Source: an uncultured Bacteroidales bacterium
Lineage (GTDB): Bacteria > Bacteroidota > Bacteroidia > Bacteroidales > UBA11471
Reading direction: 5' to 3'
Length of the DNA stretch: 36,089 nucleotides
NCBI GenBank assembly: GCA_947589325.1
Contig: CANQAM010000021.1
Coordinates: 1 to 36,089 of the forward strand
A program made the position numbers and the translations under genes. Below, piece by piece: positions 19,137 through 25,868 of this stretch; within the stretch, counting starts at the first letter, position 1; every line of letters begins with the position of its first letter. Under the pieces are notes generated by a model that had not been told where the DNA came from, did not search any database, and saw only the letters and a program-made list of their open reading frames with translations.

Positions 19137-20074
19137 AAAATAGTACTTTTCTGTTCCAAATCTTTTTTTATCATTCGGCACAAACGTTCATGCGCATACC
19201 TCATATATAAAAAAAGAATATTCATAACTGTAAGTTCAAATACCAAATAGAGCCATGGAACGCCGCACAGCAACACGATGCAAAGGAATATAAATCTCGT
19301 ATCGAATGTAATGATATTGGCTATACGTATCAACGGACGATCGGCAGAGCGAAATTTTTTTACCTGACTTTCGGGCAAAATGCCTCCGAAACCGTTATGC
19401 AGCAGAAAAGAGCGCAATTGCTGAAATGAGGGGGTAAGTTTTTCCTGCTCATATACATAGTTACCGTAAAAATACAAATATATTTTCTGAAACCAGTCGG
19501 TCTTCCATGATAATGCACGCATCTTCGCCCGCACGTCCGAAAATGTATCGAGTTCGCTGCACGCCGTTCCCTTGTAAAAAAGGAGGTGTATGTTGCGATA
19601 ATAGTCTGCCAACAAACATTGTTTGCCATGCGATAATCCGGCAATTAGCGCCAAAAGCCAAATCCAAATACCCCACTCTTCGCGATAACGCAAAGAAAGA
19701 GATAGATATATTATGAAAAACCATACATCTCCGGCAAAGCCATCGAGTATGCGCCCCAGCAGCGTTTTCTGCCCCGTCATACGAGCCAGTTGTCCGTCGG
19801 CGCAATCGTACCAGTTAGCCCATATCAGCAAAAATATACCTATGAGATTAAGACGCCAATCATCGTAATAAAAGAATACTCCCGCCACACTGCCCAATAC
19901 TATCGATACGATAGTTACGACATTGGGGTGTACGTGCAATTTTTTGAAAAAAAGTGCCCACAAATAACCAAAAGAGCGCGTGAAATATATCTCAAAACGA
20001 CTTTCCGTTTCATCGGATTTCAACGTAGAGCGAATTTTATCCTCTAATGATTTCAGCGACATTTTTCCAAACAT
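19133..20074 (-). CDS. CDP-alcohol phosphatidyltransferase family membrane protein (second, larger type)
   Basis: A 313-residue membrane protein, unlike its 225-residue neighbour except for the family motif: Asp90, Asp93-Gly94, Ala97-Arg98, Gly107, Asp111, and then Asp116, five residues on rather than the usual four (position 115 is Gly). Membrane segments are at about 50-69, 76-90, 112-130, 132-150 and two near 265-300. A polar, aromatic-rich stretch of about 90 residues (160-250) separates the halves. It overlaps the IspD-like gene by four bases, so the two products are probably made together: one makes the CDP-alcohol, the other uses it. Met5 (20062) is an alternative start. It follows the zinc-ribbon gene by 69 nt. 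Confidence 0.85.
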   Translation of the reverse strand: MFGKMSLKSLEDKIRSTLKSDETESRFEIYFTRSFGYLWALFFKKLHVHPNVVTIVSIVLGSVAGVFFYYDDWRLNLIGIFLLIWANWYDCADGQLARMTGQKTLLGRILDGFAGDVWFFIIYLSLSLRYREEWGIWIWLLALIAGLSHGKQCLLADYYRNIHLLFYKGTACSELDTFSDVRAKMRALSWKTDWFQKIYLYFYGNYVYEQEKLTPSFQQLRSFLLHNGFGGILPESQVKKFRSADRPLIRIANIITFDTRFIFLCIVLLCGVPWLYLVFELTVMNILFLYMRYAHERLCRMIKKDLEQKSTIL

Positions 20075-20143
20075 AAAGTTTCACTTCATGCAGCGAAAGC
20101 ACATGACCGGTAAAAGCATCTCTTGAGCGCAATCGCGCGAAAT

Positions 20144-20914
20144 TTATTTGTCTTCTTCGACACCGGCAAGTTCGGGGTCTATCATGATGCGACCGCAGTA
20201 TTCGCACACGATGATTTTCTTGCGCAGTTTGATGTCGAGCTGTCTTTGAGGCGGAATTTTGTTGAAGCAGCCGCCGCAGGCATCGCGCTGTATATACACG
20301 ACTGCCAGACCGTTGCGGGCGTTTTTACGAATGCGCTTGAATGCAGTGAGCAGACGCTCGTCGATTTGCTGCTCCAACTTTTTCGCTTTCTCCCGCAGCT
20401 TTTCTTCGTCCTGTCGAGTTTCCGATACGATTTCGTCGAGTTCTTCTTTCTTTTCCTGCAAGACGGCACGACGCTCGGCAAGAGCCGTTTTACTCGTTTC
20501 CACTTCATTTTTCTTAGCCGTTTCCTGCTCGGTGAACTCTTTAATGCGTTTTTCGCAAAGCGTTATCGAAAGATTCTGAAATTCAATTTCTTTCGACAGA
20601 AAATCGTATTCGCGATTGTTCCGCACATTGTCTTGCTGCGCCGTATATTTTTCGACCAGCGTCTGCGAATTTCTTATTTCCTCTTTCTTCTTGGCCGTTT
20701 CTGCCTGCAACGAGGCTATCTCGTTTTGGTAGTTTTGGATTCGGGTTTCGAGACCGGCTATTTCGTCTTCGAGGTCTTGCACTTCGAGAGGCAGTTCACC
20801 CCGCAGCGTTTTGATGCGGTCTATTTCCGAAAGCACCGTTTGCAGCTCGTAGAGCGTTTTCAACCGTTCTTCGACGGTGTATTCTTTTTCTGCTTTTGTT
20901 TTGTCAGTAGCCAT
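20144..20914 (-). CDS. Coiled-coil protein with C-terminal C4 zinc ribbon (DUF164 type)
   Basis: A 256-residue protein: residues about 10-195 are an almost unbroken, Lys/Glu-rich coiled coil, followed by a zinc ribbon with Cys214, Cys217, Cys238 and Cys241 (CGGC ... CEYC). This is the DUF164/CT398-like family, whose biochemical role is unclear; structural work on the Chlamydia member links it to sigma-54 and flagellar/secretion proteins. The start at 20914 (MATDKTKAEKEY) is 2 nt after the NIF3 gene's stop, so the pair is translationally close. I believe the nif3-zinc ribbon pairing is widely conserved in Bacteroidota. Upstream in-frame codons lie inside nif3 and are rejected. Confidence 0.9.
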   Translation of the reverse strand: MATDKTKAEKEYTVEERLKTLYELQTVLSEIDRIKTLRGELPLEVQDLEDEIAGLETRIQNYQNEIASLQAETAKKKEEIRNSQTLVEKYTAQQDNVRNNREYDFLSKEIEFQNLSITLCEKRIKEFTEQETAKKNEVETSKTALAERRAVLQEKKEELDEIVSETRQDEEKLREKAKKLEQQIDERLLTAFKRIRKNARNGLAVVYIQRDACGGCFNKIPPQRQLDIKLRKKIIVCEYCGRIMIDPELAGVEEDK

Positions 20915-20916
20915 GC

Positions 20917-22014
20917 TTACAAATAATTTATCGGATTCGTTTCTACCTTGGTATAATGGCAGGCAAAGGTAGGAAATTTTTTTGTTATTATTTCGCAAAA
21001 AATATCTTTTGTGTACTGTTCGCTCTCATAATGCCCTATATCGGCGAGCAAAAGGGAGTCTTCGCAGCCGAAAAATTCATGGTATTTTATTTCGCCCGTA
21101 ACGAACGCATCGACACCTGCGGCAACGGCAGCGGGTATGAGGAACGAGCCGGCTCCGCCGCACACGGCTACGCGACGGATTTTCCGTCCCGTGAGAGCGG
21201 TGTGGCGCACGCAACCGCTTTTGAAAACGGACTTCACCCGTCCGAGAAAATCGATTTCTTCCATCGGACAGAGCAATTCGCCTACGACGCCGCTGCCCGC
21301 CTGCGGCCAAAGGTTTTCGAGCGGTATCAGGTCGAAAGCGGGTTCTTCGTAAGGGTGTGCCTGCAACAGTGCCTGCACGGCACGGGCGCGAAGGTGCTGC
21401 GGCACGATGACGCTTATGCACATTTCCCGTTCGCAATGCAGCTTGCCTATTTCGCCGCAATAGGGCGTGGCGTTTTCGCCGGCGCGGAATGTGCCGAATC
21501 CGTCGAGGTTGTAGCTGCAACGGTCGTACTCGCCTATCGTCCCCGCCCCTGCGGCAAAGAGGGCTTCGCGCACACTGTCGGCAGCAGAGGCCGGCACGTA
21601 TGTAACGAGCTTCAACAGGCGGTGAGACATCGGCGCGAGTACGGAGACATCGAGCAAGCCGAGCATCTCCGCCATTTTGAAATTGACACCGTTCGCAACA
21701 TTGTCCATATTGGTGTGCGCCGCATAAATGGCGACATCGTTTTTCACGGCTTTTATCAGCGTGCGTTCGATGCAGCTGCTGCCGGTCAATGATTTCAGCG
21801 GTTTGAATATCAACGGGTGATGGGCTACGATAAGGTTGGCGCCTAACGACACGGCTTCATCGACGACCTCTTCGGTTACGTCGATGCACACCACGACGCC
21901 CCGCACCTCGTCGTCGCGATTGCCCGCCAACAGACCCGCATTGTCGTAGCTCTCTTGGAGCGAGAGCGGCGCAACGGCTTCGATGGCTTGCAGTATGTCG
22001 GATATTTTCGGCAC
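20917..22014 (-). CDS. NIF3-like dinuclear metal-centre protein (GTP cyclohydrolase I type 2 / YqfO family)
   Basis: A 365-residue protein of the NIF3 family, a ring-forming hexamer with a two-metal site and uncertain physiological role. The N-terminal part has QESYDNAGLLAG and VAHHP with metal ligands His65-His66. The C-terminal part has LLADIGHYESEQ near 330, supplying further His/Glu ligands. The middle (about 135-230) is the PII-like insert seen in the long YqfO form, consistent with a length of 365 rather than about 250. It lies 12 nt after aspS and 2 nt before the zinc-ribbon gene. Family membership is certain; the annotated cyclohydrolase activity is not. Confidence 0.93.
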   Translation of the reverse strand: MPKISDILQAIEAVAPLSLQESYDNAGLLAGNRDDEVRGVVVCIDVTEEVVDEAVSLGANLIVAHHPLIFKPLKSLTGSSCIERTLIKAVKNDVAIYAAHTNMDNVANGVNFKMAEMLGLLDVSVLAPMSHRLLKLVTYVPASAADSVREALFAAGAGTIGEYDRCSYNLDGFGTFRAGENATPYCGEIGKLHCEREMCISVIVPQHLRARAVQALLQAHPYEEPAFDLIPLENLWPQAGSGVVGELLCPMEEIDFLGRVKSVFKSGCVRHTALTGRKIRRVAVCGGAGSFLIPAAVAAGVDAFVTGEIKYHEFFGCEDSLLLADIGHYESEQYTKDIFCEIITKKFPTFACHYTKVETNPINYL

Positions 22015-22026
22015 GAAAGAGACGGG

Positions 22027-23787
22027 TTATTTATGTTCTTTGAGGTCGATTTTCAAATTCAATTCTTCGAGCTGCGAATCGTCGATGACCGAAGGCGCCC
22101 CGCTCATGGTGTCGCGACCAGAGTTGTTTTTCGGGAAAGCGATGCAGTCGCGTATCGAATCGAGTCCGGCAAAGAGGGAAACGAAGCGGTCGAATCCGAA
22201 TGCCAAGCCTCCGTGAGGAGGTGCGCCGTATTTGAAGGCGTCGAGCAGAAAACCGAACTGGTAGTAGGCTTTCTCTTCGGTGAATCCGAGTAGCTTGAAC
22301 ATCTGATTTTGCAGCGCGCGGTCGTGGATACGTATGGAGCCTCCGCCCAACTCGATACCGTTCACCACCATATCGTAAGCATTGGCACGCACCCGACCCG
22401 GGTCGCTTTCGAGGTATTGTATGTCTTCGGGCTTCGGCGAGGTAAAGGGGTGGTGCATCGCATAGAAACGCTGCGTTTCTTCGTCCCATTCGAGCAGGGG
22501 GAAATCGACCACCCACAAGGGAGCGAATTTGTTGCGGTCGCGCAATCCGAGCCGTTCGCCCATCTCCAACCGCAACTCGCACAAGGCTTTTTGCGTCTTC
22601 ACCGTATCGCCGGCAAGAATGAGCATCAGGTCGCCGCGTTTGGCGCCGAAACGTTCTGCCCACGCCTGTAAATCGTCCGGGGGATAGAATTTATCGACCG
22701 ACGATTTCAGCACGCCGTCTTCGCCGTAACGTACATATACCAGTCCTTTGGCGCCGACCTGCGGACGTTTCACGAGTTCGGTCAGTTCGTCCAGCTGCTT
22801 GCGCGTATAGGACGCGCAGCCTTCGGCGCAAATGCCGCCCACGTATTCGGCGCTGTCGAAGACGCCGAAATTGTGCCCTTCGGTCAGGTCTTTCAATTCG
22901 ACGAAACGCATTCCGAAACGCAGGTCGGGTTTGTCGCTGCCGTAGTATTTCATGGCATCGCAGTAAGGCATACGCAGGAACGGTTCGGTGAAGTCGATGT
23001 TTTTGATGTATTTGAAAAGATGTTTCGCCATGCCCTCGAAGATGTTGAGCACGTCTTCCTGCTCGACAAACGACATTTCACAGTCGATTTGCGTAAATTC
23101 GGGCTGGCGGTCGGCACGCAGGTCTTCGTCGCGGAAACATTTTACAATCTGAAAATAACGGTCGAATCCCGCCACCATCAAAAGCTGCTTAAACGTCTGC
23201 GGCGATTGCGGCAGGGCGTAAAACTCGCCCGGATTCATGCGCGAAGGCACGACGAAATCGCGTGCGCCTTCGGGCGTGGATTTAATGAGCACGGGCGTTT
23301 CCACCTCCAAAAAGTTTTGGGCATCGAGATAGCGGCGCACCTCGAATGCCATCTTGTGGCGCAGCTCCAAATTTTTGCGCACGCAACTGCGGCGCAGGTC
23401 GAGGTAGCGGAACTGCATACGCAGGTCGTCGCCGCCGTCGCTTTCGTCTTCTATGGTGAAAGGCGGCGTGGCGGAAGCGTTGAGCAGATTCAGTTCCGAT
23501 GCGACGATTTCGATTTCGCCGGTAGGAAGATTCGGATTTTTGCTCGACCGCTCGCACACGGTACCCGTTACCTGTATCACGTATTCGCGACCCAATTTAT
23601 TGGCGGCATCGCACAAAGCCGCGTTTACTTCCTGATTGAATGTCAATTGAGTGATGCCGTAACGGTCTCTCAAATCGACAAAGGTCATACCGCCCATTTT
23701 CCGCACGCGCTGCACCCAGCCCGCCAACGTTACCGTCGTGCCGGCATCGCACAGGCGCAATTCGCCGCAAGTTTTTGTTCTGAACAT
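22027..23787 (-). CDS. aspS: Aspartyl-tRNA synthetase
   Basis: Class II aminoacyl-tRNA synthetase charging tRNA-Asp (a bacterial type with GAD insert). It has 586 residues, the usual bacterial length. An N-terminal anticodon-binding OB fold (about 1-105) includes [11 protein letters not shown]. Catalytic motifs are clear: [20 protein letters not shown], the motif 2 loop [16 protein letters not shown], and motif 3 GLAFGFDRF near the C-terminus. The GAD domain lies at about 290-410. A promoter-like TACTTTTG is at 23853-23860. It heads a run with nif3, the zinc-ribbon gene and probably the CDP-alcohol genes, all within 70 nt of one another. Confidence 0.98.
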   Translation of the reverse strand: MFRTKTCGELRLCDAGTTVTLAGWVQRVRKMGGMTFVDLRDRYGITQLTFNQEVNAALCDAANKLGREYVIQVTGTVCERSSKNPNLPTGEIEIVASELNLLNASATPPFTIEDESDGGDDLRMQFRYLDLRRSCVRKNLELRHKMAFEVRRYLDAQNFLEVETPVLIKSTPEGARDFVVPSRMNPGEFYALPQSPQTFKQLLMVAGFDRYFQIVKCFRDEDLRADRQPEFTQIDCEMSFVEQEDVLNIFEGMAKHLFKYIKNIDFTEPFLRMPYCDAMKYYGSDKPDLRFGMRFVELKDLTEGHNFGVFDSAEYVGGICAEGCASYTRKQLDELTELVKRPQVGAKGLVYVRYGEDGVLKSSVDKFYPPDDLQAWAERFGAKRGDLMLILAGDTVKTQKALCELRLEMGERLGLRDRNKFAPLWVVDFPLLEWDEETQRFYAMHHPFTSPKPEDIQYLESDPGRVRANAYDMVVNGIELGGGSIRIHDRALQNQMFKLLGFTEEKAYYQFGFLLDAFKYGAPPHGGLAFGFDRFVSLFAGLDSIRDCIAFPKNNSGRDTMSGAPSVIDDSQLEELNLKIDLKEHK

Positions 23788-23852
23788 CTTTTGTCTTTTT
23801 CAAAATCTTTCCGTTTCCGAAAGCGCCCCGCAGGGATTTCGGAATAATCGTG

Positions 23853-23884
23853 CAAAAGTAATGCAATTTGTCTGAAAAAGCAAC
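23853..23884 (-). promoter_or_regulatory. aspS promoter
   Basis: On the minus strand GTTG (23881-23884), 20 nt, then TACTTTTG (23853-23860), an exact TAnnTTTG -7 box with a one-mismatch -33 box. The leader is about 60 nt. Confidence 0.55.
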
Positions 23885-23950
23885 CAAAAAACGCAAATAA
23901 AAACGAGCGGTCGAAATATCTTGCGACATCGGGGCAGCGGGTGAAACGAC

Positions 23951-23982
23951 GAGTGCCCGACACGTCGGCGTGTCGGGCACTC
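23951..23982 (-). terminator. 13-bp perfect hairpin after the nucleotidyltransferase gene
   Basis: Arms 23951-23963 and 23970-23982 are perfectly complementary and GC-rich, with a 6-nt loop. It lies 22 nt past the stop at 24005, but no T-run follows on the minus strand. It could be a terminator, a 3' stabiliser or a protein-binding hairpin. Confidence 0.5.
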
Positions 23983-24004
23983 TCCTATTTGCAAGAAGTT
24001 TCTA

Positions 24005-24904
24005 TCAAAACAGTTTTTCGGGATATTCGCCGGCATCGACAAGGGCGCGTATCTTGGCTACGACCGACGGACGGTCTTCGGCATAGGTTACGCCGAACCA
24101 ATGCGAGGTGGTGTCGAGTACTTTTACCGTGGCGATTCCGTTCGTTATCAAATGATTGACGAGCAACGGTATGAAATATTCGGCTTTGATGTTGCCGGCA
24201 TTCTCGCGCAGGAAATCGATGAAATAGTCTTCGGAGTATTTGAAGTAGTCGGGCGTGAATCCCCACATATTCATCGACACGGGCGTGTTTTCATCGACGG
24301 CCACCCACGTTTCCCCGTCTTTATACATCACCTGTCCGTCGCGACGTTCTATCTGGGTGCGCTCCACGACGGTGGTCAATTCGCCCCGCGCATTGGTTTC
24401 GCAGATGCCGCGCGACACCGAGCCGCTCTCCGAAAGGGTATTCCCCACACGATAGCCCACCATGCAATAATCGTTTTTCTTGCCGTCGAGTCCGCTCAAA
24501 TAACGGGCGATGACGGCAAAACTGTCGCGACCGTAGAAATCATCGGCATTGATAATGGCGAAAGGTTCTTTTATCACGTCCTTGCCCATCAGCACGGCGT
24601 GGTTGGTGCCCCACGGTTTCACACGGCCTTCGGGCACGGAAAATCCGGCAGGCAGGTAATCGAGTTCCTGAAACACCAATTCGACGGGTATCACCCCTTC
24701 GTATTTTTTCAATATCTTTTCCTGAAAATCTTTTTCAAACATGTGGCGTATGACAAAGACCACTTTGCCGAATCCGCCGCGAATGGCATCGTATATGGAA
24801 TAATCCATGATGGTTTCGCCGCTCGGGCCCAGACCGTCGAGCTGCTTCAATCCGCCGTAACGGCTGCCCATACCGGCAGCCAATACAAAAAGTGTAGGTT
24901 TCAT
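24005..24904 (-). CDS. NDP-sugar pyrophosphorylase-like nucleotidyltransferase
   Basis: A 299-residue cytosolic protein with the GT-A nucleotidyltransferase start LAAGMGSRYGGLKQ (7-20) and a metal-binding IINADDFYG near 105. The C-terminal part contains SMNMWGF and further conserved-looking segments, but I cannot name the sugar. The usual RmlA/GalU hallmark 'G.G.TRL.P' is replaced by GMGSRYGGLKQ, typical of a distinct group common in Bacteroidota. The start at 24904 (MKPTLF) is supported by the -7 element at 24938-24945; the open frame upstream would cross it. It is transcribed alone, between aspS and the divergent sigma factor gene. Confidence 0.85.
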   Translation of the reverse strand: MKPTLFVLAAGMGSRYGGLKQLDGLGPSGETIMDYSIYDAIRGGFGKVVFVIRHMFEKDFQEKILKKYEGVIPVELVFQELDYLPAGFSVPEGRVKPWGTNHAVLMGKDVIKEPFAIINADDFYGRDSFAVIARYLSGLDGKKNDYCMVGYRVGNTLSESGSVSRGICETNARGELTTVVERTQIERRDGQVMYKDGETWVAVDENTPVSMNMWGFTPDYFKYSEDYFIDFLRENAGNIKAEYFIPLLVNHLITNGIATVKVLDTTSHWFGVTYAEDRPSVVAKIRALVDAGEYPEKLF

Positions 24905-24937
24905 GCGATAATCGTTTTTAATGTTTTTTTCATACGG

Positions 24938-24945
24938 CAAAGATA
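24938..24945 (-). promoter_or_regulatory. Candidate -7 element of the nucleotidyltransferase gene
   Basis: TATCTTTG on the minus strand, 34-41 nt before the ATG at 24904. A possible -33 box CTTG at 24964-24967 has 18-nt spacing. The 295-bp gap 24905-25199 holds this and the divergent sigma factor promoter; I see no gene in it. Confidence 0.5.
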
Positions 24946-25085
24946 ACGATTTCTCGCGACCGGCAAGCTCCACACGGGTATATTTTTGTGCAAAACCGAT
25001 AAACATCGGTACAACAAGCATATAACATTTCGTAACGAAAAAAGAGCGTGCGGAAAACAATAATTCAAAAAAAATCGCGTAAACA

Positions 25086-25117
25086 TTTGCATTATAAAAA
25101 CAGATGCCCTATATTTG
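25086..25117 (+). promoter_or_regulatory. Promoter of the ECF sigma factor gene
   Basis: TTTG (25086-25089), exactly 20 nt, then TATATTTG (25110-25117): a full match to the Bacteroidota primary sigma consensus. The leader to ATG 25200 is about 75 nt. It suggests the gene is made by the housekeeping sigma factor rather than by itself. Confidence 0.75.
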
Positions 25118-25199
25118 TCGCATCAAAACGAAATTGTATCACTAAAAAAACGAATTGCCTATCGAAAGAAAACTACTCTGAACCAACATTTTACAAAAG

Positions 25200-25793
25200 A
25201 TGAATTATTTAATGAAACTGTCCGACGAAGAGTTGGTAGTTCTGTATTCAGAGGGTAATAATGAAGCATTCGATATTTTGCTCACGCGATACAAAGACCG
25301 TATTTACTCCTATATTTATTATACCGTAAAGGATAGCGACCTGACGGAAGACATCTTCCAAGAGACGTTCGTGAAAGTAATCATGACCATCAAACAGGGG
25401 CGTTATGTAGAAACGGGTAAATTTTCGTCGTGGGTAACCCGCATCGCCCACAATCTGATTATCGACCACTTCCGTCAGGAACGGAACGAAAACCTGATAT
25501 CGAACGACGAAGACGAAGAAAACGACCTGTTCAACCGCAAAGAACTGAGCGAAGGCACCATCGAAGACGCACTGGTTACGCGCCAAATCCACTCGGACAT
25601 TCGGCGTCTGGTGGCAGCCCTGCCCGAGAACCAGCGCGAAGTACTCATCATGCGCTATTACAAAAACATGAGTTTCAAAGAGATTGCCGACGCCACGAAA
25701 GTGAGCATCAATACGGCATTGGGACGCATGCGCTACGCGCTGCTGAATATCCGCAAAATGGCGGAAGACCACCAAATACAACTCTCTTTCTGA
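25200..25793 (+). CDS. ECF-type RNA polymerase sigma-70 family factor
   Basis: A 197-residue sigma factor containing only regions 2 and 4. Region 2 spans about 10-85 (SYIYYTVKDSDLTEDIFQETFVKV in two parts, then GKFSSWVTRIAHNLIIDHFR). An acidic linker at about 90-120 (NDEDEENDLF) follows, then region 4 at about 130-180 (LPENQREVLIMRYY and a helix-turn-helix with ADATKVSINTALGRMRYAL). No anti-sigma factor, FecR or SusC/D genes adjoin it, so it is not a polysaccharide-utilisation type. It ends just before a terminator that overlaps the convergent GH127 gene. The regulon is unknown. Confidence 0.93.
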   Translation: MNYLMKLSDEELVVLYSEGNNEAFDILLTRYKDRIYSYIYYTVKDSDLTEDIFQETFVKVIMTIKQGRYVETGKFSSWVTRIAHNLIIDHFRQERNENLISNDEDEENDLFNRKELSEGTIEDALVTRQIHSDIRRLVAALPENQREVLIMRYYKNMSFKEIADATKVSINTALGRMRYALLNIRKMAEDHQIQLSF

Positions 25794-25836
25794 AAGTATA
25801 AACACACCGCCGGCTATCGCGCCGGAAAACACGACA

Positions 25837-25868
25837 AAGCGTCCTGCTGTTTCAGCGGGACGTTTTTT
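25837..25868 (+). terminator. Terminator of the sigma factor gene, overlapping the end of the convergent gene
   Basis: Arms 25840-25848 and 25854-25862 pair over 9 bp with one G-U and a 5-nt loop, followed by six T residues (25863-25868). The right arm and T-run are also the last codons and stop of the GH127 gene on the other strand. Confidence 0.75.
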
